Source: Agarophyton chilense
Taxonomy: Eukaryota; Rhodophyta; Florideophyceae; Gracilariales; Gracilariaceae
DNA: 64,000 nucleotides
Direction: 5' to 3'
Assembly (NCBI GenBank): GCA_030374765.1
Contig: JARGXX010000115.1
Location: 1,403,501-1,467,500, forward strand
The position numbers and the translations under genes were made by a program. A model generated the notes under the pieces. It searched no databases. It saw nothing but the letters and a program-made list of their open reading frames with translations, and was not told the origin of the DNA. Below, piece after piece: positions 1 through 11,151 of this stretch (its first letter is position 1; each line of letters opens with the position of its first letter).

Positions 1-1389
1 GCGTACAATACGCAAGTGCATACCTCTACAAAGACGGCACCGTTCGACCTCGTGCTCTCACGTAACCCTCCGGCTTTACCGGTTGCGCTCGACGACGAGA
101 CAGAATTGGACGCGCCGATCGCGGCTAAGTACCATCTGAAATAGAGGAATGACCTGAAGGCCAGAGCGGAAGAAGCCGCTCAAGAGTTATCGGAGACGCA
201 AGCTCGCTATAAGCGAAAATATGACGCCAGAAGCCGAAGAGGAAATCCGGCAATCCGAGTAGGAGATCACGTCTTCGTGCGAGTTGAAAAACCGGACAAA
301 CAGGAAGAATCTCGTCATCAGTTGTTGCCGATAGCGGCTGGACCCTTCAAAGTGGTGGACCTTGATGAAGACACAATGGTCATCAAGACAGGTGAGGACG
401 TTGAACGTGTATTGCGCGATCGCGTTGAAGTCGCGCCTAACCCGCGAGTGGAAGTCCAGGTATCTGGTAGAACTAAGGATGCAAGTGCGACGGAACGTCA
501 AGGCAAAAGCCAAAGTGACTCTGGGGAGAGTGAACCGTCACCAATGGCTCGAGCGGAGGAGAAAGCTCCTGATCTCCCACCACCGGCGGTTGCGTACGCC
601 AATCACGGACAGCTTCCGAAATATCGGGATATGCCCCGTGGCACGCACACACCCGTAAGTACAGAAATGGAACCTGAAAGCAGGAAAGATGTTTTGGAAT
701 TTGGCCCCAAGGACTTGGAAACGAGTGCACGCAAAAACGCGCCTTTGCCGCTTCAGGCTGAACCGTCAGGTGAAGCGCCACTCGCTGTTCTGCCGATATC
801 GGCTCCCATCCTTCGTGGGCAGGAAGAAGAAGAGGTATCGCCTCCTGTCGTGGTGCAAGCACCATCGTCCCCCGAACAGCGGTCAGAATCGGATAAACCG
901 AAGGAAGTTCATCCACGAATGGAATTGAGAAGTAGCAAGAAGTACGCGTCTTTGGAACCTGGAAAACGGGATAGCTCTTTATCTGAGAAAGGTTCTCAAG
1001 GAATGAGTACACTGCCCCTGAGGGCAGAACGACAGTTAGTCGACGAGCGAACGCTTAGCGACGCTGAGACTGCTAACACAGAAACGCTTGGGTCAGCCCT
1101 AAGGCATTTCAAACCTGTTAACAGGAGTCTCGCGCCAACAGCGAAAGCATTGGGAAACGCCCAGGAATATGTTATGGATCGCATATGTGAACATGGCGAG
1201 CATGAAGATACCAGAGAATTACTGTATCGAGTCCGTTGGTACGGTTTTCCTCCGGAAGCGGATACGTGGGAAGCTATAGCTCATATCCCCCGTTCGCAGC
1301 TCGTGCGATATCATCGACGCATGCGATTACCACTCCCCAGGGAGATCGACTCCTCGATAGTCGGGCTCATCGGCGTATCCCATTTTTAA
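1..1389 (+). CDS. Element E pol 3' part: integrase C-terminal region, tail and chromodomain
   Basis: The start matches the end of a retroviral-type integrase (AYNTQVH-type segment, then a GPF/Y-like module around 300-450 with AGPFKVVDLD). A hydrophilic tail of about 230 residues follows, and then a chromodomain at about 1165-1320 (EYVMDRI, RVRWYGF, ADTWEAI). In the chromovirus branch of Ty3/gypsy such a domain directs integration toward particular chromatin marks. The same order (integrase, long tail, chromodomain, stop) is seen in element B. Treated as a fossil fragment. Confidence 0.82.
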
Positions 1390-1660
1390 GTATGGGCTAC
1401 AAAGGTAGTAAAAACTCGAAAGGCGAGAAGAAAACAAGAAGTCATGTGGAAGAAAATTGAAAACACGTAAGCACAGGACATTTACTGATTATCACCTAGG
1501 ACAAACTCAAGAAGCGAGAAGAAGAAGTTAATAACTCGAGAAGCGAGAAGAGATGAAGACTAGAAGATAAGGAGGGAACGTGAAGACACGAAGTCACCGG
1601 GGTTTATGGGTATCAAGTCATCACCGCAAGGGTGTTGACTAGGAGTCTTTTCTAGGATTA

Positions 1661-3487
1661 TCAAAGAGACGTGCGAGCACGCAGGTTCGCAAGAAGCTGT
1701 GCGCGATCACCCTCAACTTGGTCCACGGGAAAGCTCGCATCTAAGAAGAACTGCCTCAGCGGATCCAAGCCTGGATCTTCGACCGTCACTGCACTCGGTT
1801 GTTGGGTAAACCCATGAGAGTACTCTTGAGCAACTCCCGCCGCTGCGGATTGATCGACGGAAGTCGCTTTGCCTGCCAGCTCTGGCTCGTCCTCGTAACC
1901 GAGTTCAGCCTCAGCTCCCGGCGCTTCCTCATACGGTTCCTCTCCGTTCTCGGATGGAGTAGCGTCGTACACGTATCCAGTAAGCTGGTTCGGTGGCATG
2001 TCACGCGGGTCCTCCCGAAGAAAGCGAGCCTGCTCGGAGGTGATCAACTGGCGCGTCCAGGGGTCGTACCAAACGAAATCTCCAGCACTTGCTGTTCGTC
2101 CAGGAGAATGGTTGTAGTGTCTTGCACGGGTTCGGCGAGCGGATTGATCAGCTGGCACTCCAGACCAGTCGACACTGTCGATTACATCCACAATATGGAG
2201 GAAGTTGGCATGGTCCGCACGGGATCCCAGGACAAGGGAAAGATCGAGTTCTCTCGGATACTTTCGCGCTGTGGGCGACATGTACCAAACTCTAAAGGTA
2301 TCATATGCATCCCACAGGAGGAAGACGGCCATCTTGGCGTTAAACTCGGTATAAACTACCGTCCAATATCCCGAGAACGGGTCGTTAACCAACGCGGACC
2401 CGATGTAGGAGATCGCCGGTGGGAGCTCCACAGGGCAACCACGAGGACTCTCGATCGCTGCCCAATGCTCCGGAATACCGATGTAGCGCCCGAAGCGCGC
2501 GTTCCGCCGGATGCAGTCAATCTCGATCATTTGATACGGCACCAAATAGCCCAAACGTGATAGAGTACGACGTTCCCAACGGGAATAATCCGAATAGGGA
2601 GTGTCACGCTTTCGAAGGAAGCGGAACTCCGCACGGAGACGAGGTTGCTGAAAGCAGAAAGCTGCATCACGCACACTGCGCACACCGCGCCAACCGCTAA
2701 CATCGACTTCAACGAGTGTCTCGATATTCGAGTAACCTTCACCATCGGTACGGGCTTTCCAGGTATCTAGTTCCCAGTCCTGTGGGAGGAGAACCGTACT
2801 GATGAATCAGCGAAGACGCTTGTAAATCAGCTTGGTGAACCGCGTACGGGCTTCGGACAAGGTTTCCGTTGAATATCGCGCAATCGCGTTGTCTGGCAAA
2901 GCAATATGGCTCGCCCAGTCGTCGGTATAAATCGCATGTTCCGGAATACCGTCGAGGAAGTACCCACCGTGTACATACTGTTGTATCAACGCGTCATCGC
3001 GGATAGCAACTGGATCAAACCAGGGCGCTTGCGCGAAAAGTTCAACGTTGTCGAGAGTATCTCGTCCATAGGAATCCGCAGGGTGCGGGTAGCTCCGCTG
3101 AGCACGACGAGAAGGAGCTCGAATTACACCCGCAGCAGCGGCGTGAGCCGCGTTCGGCATTGGAGCCACGGTTGGCTGAGGTAACGGTACCGACCGGAAT
3201 CCGGTGTACGGTGTGTGGAACGAACGGTATGGACCGAGTTGAGCAGTAGGCTGCGACGCATAACCAGCAGTGTTGGACGGAGCCCCAGAAGGCACATCCT
3301 CAGAGGAGGGCTGAAACGGGTTTGACCCGGCGTTCGGAATCATCGGGAGAGATCGACCTGAAGAGCGGTGAGGAACAGAATGCTGTTCAGAACTGTAAGA
3401 GTTGGTCGGGCGGCGAGGAATTCGTGATGACAATGAGTACCCGGAACACCGGTCCGACTGCGTATAAACGCTTCTTGCGTCCCTCAT
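1661..3487 (-). CDS. Element E antisense ORF (convergent to pol)
   Basis: An ORF region on the strand opposite to pol, read toward it. N-terminal part (about 2807-3487): Pro/Ser-rich, then APWFDPVAIRDDALIQQY. C-terminal part (about 1661-2683): LRAEFRFL, LVPYQMIEI, VELPPAISYIGS, NDPFSGYWTVV, WYMSP, GDFVWYDPW and an acidic Glu-rich tail. The same blocks in the same order occur in the opposite-strand ORFs of C, A and B. No known domain was recognised; no signal peptide or membrane helix is evident. Function unknown. It is in more than one piece. Confidence 0.75.
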
Positions 3488-3526
3488 GGTTCGCGCTTAA
3501 CGAGGGGGGTAGGTAGTATTCTACTA

Positions 3527-4202
3527 TGTCGGGGAATCCGATGGGATGATTTTTCGCGAAGTCGCAGTTGGAACTCATAAGTGAGTGATGTCATCAAACT
3601 TGTGATATGAAACGGCACACCGCGTAGAATGCCAGGAGGCAGGGTACATTAGTGGAACACGTGGTATTACGAGTGGACTGATTTGCAACGGCGCATGTAG
3701 GGGCGATCCACGTGGCAGGTTTTACTACCCTTTGTAGCTAGACGTCCATTAGGGACCATTCCCATACAGTGGTTTGGCTAAGTGGCTGAGCACTGGGTAT
3801 TATTTATATATTTATTTGGGCACTCACACTGGCACACAGTATATAGTGTACCAGAGGTGAGCGCCAACTCCAAGTAAAGGAGACAACATGGGCATTATGA
3901 CTATTCTGTTCCTCGCTTAGGATTCCTTAACCGTAGATCCGGACGAGCTATAATAGATAGTCAGCCCCCAACCACTTCACGAGCCGTCTCGTACCTACGT
4001 TCCATCAACGTTTTACAGTTGCACTGTACACACTCGCTGGCGAGTAGTGGCCTTACACCCCACTTCCATCTCGCTGGTGTTGTAGCTCTACCACCCCTTT
4101 TCCTTCGCCGCAAGCGACCCATCGGCAGTCCGAACGCTGTCGCAGGTGTCTGCTCTCTCCGTTAGAGCGGATACTACACAAAACACTTCACCGACCCGCA
4201 TA
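3527..4202. other. Non-coding stretch, probable 3' LTR of element E
   Basis: No gene seen. It follows a polypurine-like run (3499-3516) and holds two CACGTG boxes (3658-3663 and 3709-3714), a motif also found in the LTRs of families 1 and 2. An AT-rich patch with a TATA-like run lies near 3810-3830. The LTR boundary cannot be fixed because the partner LTR is outside the window. Confidence 0.4.
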
Positions 4203-4970
4203 ATGGCTATCAACCTCCGCCCTAACAAATATACTCACTTCAGCTCTATCGACTTCCGCCCCAACTTCCACCATCTCGATCAGCTTTATCACTGACCACA
4301 AGGGAATGCACAGGCCCTCATGTCAGTATCACCCATCCTTCAACCGATTCCTTTTACCATCACACTTATAACGCCACCTCCCCAAACCACCAACCAAGCC
4401 AAGCGATACCCCGACGCAAACCACTGGACCGCAGCGCATGATGACAAACTAGACACACTAGAAAAACACGGAACAATTGAATGGATTCCAAGCTCTAAAT
4501 TACAACCACAAATCAAGACCATTCCACAGAAAATGACCTACCGCTACAAATGATCGAAGGATGGCTCTACAACAAGACACAAAGCAAGATGAAACTTGCG
4601 TGGAGACTGCATGATCACACGTGTACATTTTGATCTCGATCGCGTCACCACTTACACAACTGAACGCCCCTCAACCAGATCCCTTATTTGTCTATCTGCC
4701 GCTCGACCTTAAACTAGAACAATTTGACATATCATCTGCATTCATCCACAAACCATATGAACATTCCACACCTGTATTCGTGCGACAAATCCCGCGCTTC
4801 AATGGTTACTACAAACACAAGGGCCGAGCAAGGATGCTCAAAGAAAACCCGTATGGTACCCCTCCTGCCTCCCACATATATTTCGATTCATTAGCATCAT
4901 TCCTAAAAAGAAAAGGCTACACTCCAACTAAAAGCGCCTTCCCCACCCAAGTCCATGATAGATGATCTCT
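4203..4970 (+). mobile_element. Ty1/copia pol remnant, reverse transcriptase part (left piece)
   Basis: Seen: copia-type RT start around 4404-4545 (DANHWTAAHDDKLDTLEKHGT) and a later RT block (4700-4950) with KLEQFDISSAFI, NPYGTPPASHIY and FLKRKGYTPTKSA, matching the copia pattern of AFLNG / LYGLKQAPR / GF-S-D. It is an old, broken fossil. The matching RNase H end of a copia pol lies on the same strand at 19,203-19,600, on the far side of elements C and D, so the two are probably halves of one element separated by later insertions. Part of the RT region is not seen on either side. Confidence 0.65.
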
Positions 4971-5067
4971 ACGACACTCCCCGGTCCCGAACCAAAATAC
5001 GAAGACTAGGGCCACCAACACTCTTTCTAAATTAGCGTAATGAAAGATTCCTGGACTGTACCATCCA

Positions 5068-5916
5068 TGAAAAGCAACGTCCTCCAGGGAGGTTTTTGGG
5101 AACTTAAGTTTTTTCCGGAGCCTCCGGCGTGCAACCTCGTTATGAGTAGGAGTAATCCGTTTTCACGGCGATGGCCGGAACGCCGGTGATGCACCGGTGG
5201 GACCGGGTGCCATACACGTGGCCGCATCGCCCGCGCGACACGTGGCCGCCAGATTGGCCCCTTTGTTAGACGGTCATTTAGCTATTTAGGATAGACTTTA
5301 TTTATTCTATTCTACGGTGACTACAGTATTTAGGCCGCCGGCCTCGCGGCCGCCGGTCCAGTAAAGTCTCCCCAACAAGGGTGATCTTGGCTCTGGGTCG
5401 AACCGCCTGCGTGGATATACAACTCCTTACGGAGGGATTTCCCGTGGTGCACGGCTTCCCAACCCCCTTGGACGTTCAAGCAGCCTTCGTGTGTTGGGTA
5501 TCTATTCTCACTTTCGTGGTTACGCCCGTGTATACCGTTTGCTACACCCGGCAGTGCCGGCTATTCTCGAGTCCCCTCTTGCGACTCGTGGTCAACCTCG
5601 CCCTCTTGCCTCCGTTCCCATTTTCCTTCCCTTTTCCTCCCCTTCATTGGGCAATTCCCGCTCTTGCGGCTCGCACTGACACCTGTCGTGCTCGCCACTC
5701 GTGTGGGTTTTGCCTCCTCAGAGGATACGCAAGCACCGCTTCGGCGGATATTCTCGGCTTCTTTCAGCCTCCCTGCGCCCGTCGCGACGGTTCGGCTCCG
5801 GCTTACACCCGGCATTGCGCGCCGATCCCTGGGAGGGCTCTACTGCGCCGGCTACCTCGTGAGAGGAAGATCCGGACGTCTTCGTAGGTTTTCTCCCTTG
5901 GGGGCATTGTCCTACA
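5068..5916 (+). repeat. 5' LTR of element C (family 1)
   Basis: 849 bp, opening TGAAAAGCAACG and closing CATTGTCCTACA (TG..CA ends). The reverse complement matches 36,220-37,084 and 45,470-46,334 (both LTRs of A) and 18,290-19,202 (LTR of D). It has an AT-rich patch (TATTTATTCTAT) near 5290-5320 and one copy of the 24-bp G-box unit. The several 60-175 codon open frames inside it are shadows, since none is kept consistently among LTR copies. Confidence 0.85.
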
Positions 5917-5919
5917 AAT

Positions 5920-5937
5920 TGGTCTCCCGACTTAGAA
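5920..5937 (+). other. Primer-binding site of element C
   Basis: TGGTCTCCCGACTTAGAA begins three bases after the LTR end. The TGG start fits pairing with the CCA end of a tRNA. The same site is present in A and D with small differences, and in the unrelated-LTR family-2 element B. The tRNA identity is not known to me. Confidence 0.7.
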
Positions 5938-6039
5938 GTCAAGACCGCTTGTGTCCTCTCTGAGGTTGTTTTCCGTTTAACGGGTTTTCTCCGGTCTCAC
6001 CGGTTTGCTTTCTATTCTTCCGTCGAGACGGTGTGGCAA

Positions 6040-8151
6040 ATGCCAAGGAAACCGCCTAGCATGGGGCGTCCTGCAACACGCAGCCGTTCCCGCCAAAGCG
6101 GTGATGCCAGGGGCACTGATGTTCCACAGGCCCTGGCTCCAACACCCCATTCCCGGGAGATACCGGTCACCGGCACTGAAGACCCGCAGCCCAATTCCGG
6201 GTTAACGACCGTCGCAACGGTGGTTTCTCCGCCTCCGCGGTTGGTCGACCAAGCGCGGATTGTACGCTTGGAAGAGCAGCTCGGCTCCCTGCGGGCTGCT
6301 CACAATACCCTCTCGAGGGAGTTCACCTCTTCACGAGGAAGCCTCGCTAACCCCCCTCCAAGTGAGTTAGCCGAGGATATCCGCGTATTGCGGTCGGACG
6401 TCAATACACTACTCGAGTGTTTTGGCGCTCCGTCTTCCTTCGCAGAAGGTATGGAGAATCGCTTCGAGCGTCTCCGAAGCCAACTTGAGTCGGTCGAGAG
6501 GACGTTAACCTCGCCCGCGAACGCGGCTAGACCGGTTGTCTCTCATCGAGAGACCTAGTCGCGGAACCGGAAGAGCCGGAAGAACCGGGATTCTAACCGT
6601 AAGCACGGACACCCGTCCGACTCATCATCTGAGTCGGACGGTAAACCGAGTGACTCGGAGAGTTCCGATTCGTCGGTGAGCGATGACCCACAGGATCGTT
6701 ATGGGCGCTCTTCCTGCTCAAAGCGGTCCTCTGCCACCTACGGGGCCATCCGGTCGCGCCCCAAGGGTCGGCGACATGCGGGCCTCAAACACTTGAAGCC
6801 CACCAACCCTCTGTACGGGACACTCCTGTCCTACCGGTATTACCGGCTAGAAGATTCCTCTTTAGGTCGGACACCGCGTGACACGGGTAAAGTGAAAGAC
6901 TGCATCAAGCGGATGCAGCTTTCACTTCGTAACCAGTCGTTTACTGGGGATGATCCAATTCTGGTCTTGGATTTCCTACACCGCTTTGTAGCGGAAGCCG
7001 ATATACTCGGAATGAACGAAGGACAAGCCTACGTGGCGCTACCCTACTTTCTACGGGGTGTCGCTGAAGATCAGTTTTTGTCGGTTCGGGGCTCGTCACG
7101 AGCCTCCGAAGGAGGTGTGACCTGCTGGCCCGAGGCCGTGCAGTACCTCCTGCATTCCTACGCAACCAACTCCGCGATACAAGCGGCGATACTCGCTTTG
7201 CGAGACACTCGACAATGCTCCGGCGAGCTCGAGACCGATTACTCGGTACGCCTGAATAAGGCTTTCCACCGTTGTGGTAATGTATACCCCGCTGGGGAAC
7301 GCTGTACGATGTTCATTGATGGCTTGGATCCAGCCATCAAGACTCTTGTCGCCCGTTACAGGGAACAAGAGCCGAAGGTGACCTAGCTTGAACTCGTACA
7401 GTTTGCCCGCGCAGAGGGAGATGCACTACGTGCACGCAATCCGGGAACCCGGTCGAAGGCCGCTAAAGCATTGCTGCTTGAGTCGGACTCTTCTTCACCG
7501 TCATTTGCGACGGATGGCATCCCCAAACAGGGTTATGACAATATGAATGTCATCCATCACGATGGTTTATCTATTCCGACAACGGAATTACCGTCTACGA
7601 CGGATGGCTCGGTCGAATCAACCGCAAGGGACCCGGAGAACGGGCAGGTCTTTTATCTTAATGACCGCCGCACTCCGGCCCCCCGCGTGCCGTACTCGAA
7701 CGGAATGACACGAAGTCAGCGCCCTGGATGGGTCGGAAACCGGGAACCCGGAAGCTACACCGATGCTCGGAATGCCGTACCGCGAAACGCGGGAGTGACG
7801 TCGGTGTGCCACTTGTGCTACGAGCGCGGGCACACCTCCCCGCAATGCCTTTTATCGCTACGCGATATGGCGCGAGTGGTGGATAATTACGAAGCCCTCT
7901 CCCCGCAGGAGAAGGGCTCCGTGCCACTCACGTCATATCTCCGCGCGAAGACGGACTTCCCCAACGCATTGGCTCACACTCCGAATTCTCGGTACAAACC
8001 GGCTCAGCCGGCACGCGCCGCACCAGCGCCAAACCACTCAGGTGGATCTCAACCCGCTCCTGCGGTAGCTACCGTGCAACGGAATCATGCACTCGTTGCC
8101 GAGGAAGTTGGGCCTTCGCCCGACCAGAACCCTGTACAGGGAAAAGAATAG
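6040..8151 (+). CDS. Element C gag
   Basis: The ATG at 6040 (MPRKPPSMG) opens a Gag polyprotein. The N-terminal half is Arg/Ser-rich with coiled-coil-like leucine spacing (6240-6500) and an RS-like stretch (6560-6680). The capsid-like region lies at about 6790-7380 (KPTNPLYGTLLSYRYY, RGVAEDQF, GGVTCWPEAVQYLL, FIDGLDPAIKTL). A CCHC zinc knuckle, CHLCYERGHTSPQC (CX2CX4HX4C), lies near 7807-7848. Such Gags form the virus-like particle and bind element RNA. Fossil copy with a few breaks. Confidence 0.8.
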
Positions 8152-8173
8152 AGGGAGTCTCCCCTTCGGGAGA
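8139..8173 (+). promoter_or_regulatory. Probable -1 ribosomal frameshift signal at the gag/pol junction
   Basis: Heptamer GGGAAAA at 8139-8145 lies in the Gag frame as G GGA AAA, just ahead of the Gag stop, and pol lies in the -1 frame. Twelve bases downstream a stem can form: TCTCCC (8158-8163), loop CTTC, GGGAGA (8168-8173). Heptamer and stem recur in D (heptamer 16,061-16,067, minus strand) and A (43,242-43,248, minus strand). B has GAAAAAC at the equivalent site with its own short stem. -1 frameshifting at gag/pol is a known strategy in Ty3/gypsy elements and retroviruses. Confidence 0.6.
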
Positions 8174-8186
8174 GGCGTCCTCAGAG

Positions 8187-10819
8187 TTGAGGCTGACGAC
8201 GCCCGAGGCGCCGATGCCTCGCTCCCCGGTGAAAATCCTGACAAGGAAGGACACCGCAGACGCGGACTCTAAACACCTCGGTGTTTTGCGTCGACCGTGG
8301 AAACGGGTACATCACAACCGGTTCCCGGAAAGAGTCATGGTCATGGCGAAGCGAAACTTGAAAGTTTACGCTGACCTAGGCCTTACTACCAAGTTCATGG
8401 TGCATTTTCTCACTGTGTTGGATACAGGTACAGAACCGAACTTCGTCGTGGAATCTATCCTACCACCTGCTTTGCAGTCGCAAATCCGCCGTGGCGTAGC
8501 ATTAGACGCCGCTCACGCTGGTAACAACCCGTTAGAAACGGTTGGAGTGATCGATTTGGTGGTACGCTTAGGACCCTGCGTCGTGAGGCTGCACTTTATT
8601 GTCTGTCGGTCACTCCCCGCCCCTCTCATCTTGGGTTGTGATTTTTGCGACCGTTTCGTCGAAGCGATTGTACCCCGCTTAACGCGTGTGGAATTGGACG
8701 ATAGATCCTCTGTTCCCATCGTCCGCCGTCCGCCGAAGCGTGCATCGAAGAAGCATGTTCCTCTTCCTGCTGCACAGGAGTTCCCCGCCGCTTTTCGCGA
8801 GTCTACAAAGCTTCGTGTCGACGAGTCGATTTTCATTCCGCCAAAGTCCCACTCTTGGGTGTGTGTCAGTTCTCGTCAGCACGGTACTCGAATCGTTCGA
8901 CCGATACCATCACTGTCGAACAGGCATCAACTCGCTTTCGCGGATGGAATGGTTCACATTGAGCCCGACAAGTCGTTTTGTGTATGTGTTTCCAACTTTG
9001 GAGAGAAACACCGGTATCTGGTTAGGAACCAAGTCATCGGAAGAGTTGCTCCTCACCCCATGTCTATCTTTACCCTTCAAGGGGATCGTACCGGTTCAAC
9101 CGGAATGGGTCACCCTGAGGAGGGCGATAATCTCGTCGGAGGTCCCCAGTCTACGCTGAACTTATCCACACTGCCGTGTGTGTCGCCACCAGCATTACTG
9201 GTTAACTTATCCAATGGTTCTTGGATTGCTGTCATCGACTACCGTCGGTTCTGCACGACTGACGTCGGAAAGATACCACCTCAGTTGGTGAATTTCAAAG
9301 CCCAGCCATTGCTGGATGGGCTACCGAATTGTTCGGATCATGAGAGTTGCTGGAACTCGTGGCTTTCAGTAATGCCTTCCGCTGTTCAGCGTTCGATGGC
9401 CTGCATACGCCCAAGGCGCAGAGGAGGGCCATTTAACAGAACTCTGGATGCTTCAGCCCCTCGTAACGAGGATGGTTCTCAGAATCCCTCGCATATTGCG
9501 GAAGTTCCTGTTTCTACGGTAGGGCTAATATATCCCATCCAGATGGTTGCTTTACCCGCCAATAAGCGATTCCCGCTCTACAACCCACCCGTGGGACTCT
9601 CTGATATACCGATTCAATCGGACGCTGGCCTGAATGGCCTTTCTTCTCTCACCCACTGCGCGGTGTCTATCCCCGCCAGTTGGGCGTTTCTACCACTCTC
9701 TATGCCGCTCCGTGTAAGGAGGGAGAGGGGACCCGCTCAATCGCGGAAGCATCGCCGTCGCAACGGAAGTTTAACCGGACACCCCGGGCAAGGCCCCCGA
9801 GCGGGCAACCGGCATCGTCGCCGGACGCCAATCCGCTCCCGCGGGACGCGGCGGTCAACCCGACCGCCACGCAACCCCGCAAAGGGAACCAAGGCGCTCG
9901 AAGACCCGAAGCCGGGAAGCGAGATCCTACGGACGCTCCGCATCGCGTGGAAGCAACTGAGGGCTCCCCGCACATTCGCGGTTGCACACCGAGCGTTTCG
10001 GTCGATACCGGTACTCCGGCAGGCGCTGCGCAAGCAGGTCTAGCGAGCCACTCCGTTGAGAACGGTACGAACCCCATGGGGGAAAAGGGGCGCAACGACA
10101 AGTCGAAAACCTCCTCCCTTGCCGAACAATCGGAGCCAACCGTCCGCGACGGCCCGACCGCCCGTCCTCAAGGTCACGTGACCCGGGCGGGAGATCGGAC
10201 CAATGGGCACCCGGCATCCCGGTCATTGGCTGACAGCCACCCCGCGGAGACGGATCGCCGGGACGGTGGACCACTCACCGCCCGCGGCGCACCGCACGGC
10301 GGAAACTGCCCACCAATGGGAACGCCGCATGCCGCAAATCAAGCGGAGGCCTTCGGCGAACCGTCACCAAGACGGAAGGATCCCCGCAAACTCGCGGTAA
10401 GAGCGGACTTCAGGGAAGCCCCTACCACCCAGCGGAAACACAACCCGGCCGCGCCGGCAACTTCCGCGAAGCGGTACGGCAGCCCCGGCAACCCGGCAAC
10501 AACTGCAGAGTGGAATGACAAACCGGGTGACCCGGAACAGGTGACGACGAGCCCAGCACCACGCGGCGCTGAGGCCCGGGTCACCACCACCCGGCAAGGC
10601 CGGCAAGTTTACGTGCAGGATTACGTCCACGACCGAATCGTCGGACATAGCTACGATGGGCACGGGTTGCTCCAGTACCGGACCCGCTGGTACGGATACG
10701 GGCCGGAGTGGGACACCCCGGAGCCCATCGAGCACCTCCCGCGCTCCACGGTAATGCGATACCACCGCCTTGCGAGGACCGCACTCCCAGCCACGCTGGT
10801 AAACGCCCAAGAGGGATAA
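8187..10819 (+). CDS. Element C pol: protease, tail and chromodomain
   Basis: The aspartic protease-like region is at about 8340-8700 (VLDTGTEPNFV, the usual DTG active-site context; LILGCDFCDRF downstream). A long Pro/Arg/Thr-rich low-complexity tail follows (9700-10,600), then a chromodomain at about 10,605-10,770 (VYVQDYVHDRI, QYRTRWYGYG, DTPEPIEHLP). No RT, RNase H or integrase core is recognised. The final 379 residues differ from those of element D at only two positions by eye. Fossil, reduced and broken. Confidence 0.75.
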
Positions 10820-11151
10820 ACCGTGAACACGGAATGGAATGGCTGATGGTGCCACGCACCATCTCCGTCCATGCCCCAACGCGGGGAAGGAAGCAACCGC
10901 TCACGCTATCCCAACCTCGTTGGTGGTCGTGCCAGTTACCTGGTCCGCGCGCGAAGCGCCCACCGTTAAACACGGAACTCCCAGCTAGGCTGGTTCCCTG
11001 CAACGCCGGAACCCCGGTTGAAGGCCGGTACCCCGGAAAGAAAGAAGTGGACTTGGGAAAAAGCGTCGGAAAGGCGACCCTCTTCTTTTATTTCTCACTA
11101 CTGGCAAGGGCGCCCTAGAGGCGCCGCCCTACATTCTACCGGAAGCTCCGG

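Larger units (their letters stand above)
1..3526 (+). mobile_element. Ty3/gypsy chromodomain element E, right-hand part
   Basis: Seen: the 3' end of a Ty3/gypsy pol (integrase C-terminal region, long Pro/Ser-rich tail, chromodomain) on +, then a ~270 bp purine-rich spacer, then an opposite-strand ORF. After that comes a G-rich, polypurine-like run at 3499-3516 that probably precedes the 3' LTR, which may begin near 3527 with TGTCGGGG. The left part lies outside the window, so the LTR pair and target duplication cannot be tested and the right end is provisional. Its proteins are clearly diverged from those of elements A-D. It looks broken, with at least two breaks. Confidence 0.8.

Noticed and set aside
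5381-5887. Open frames of 60-180 codons inside family-1 LTRs, and similar ones in family-2 LTRs
   Set aside because: They recur because the LTR recurs; frames are not consistently kept between copies, and no protein family is recognised.
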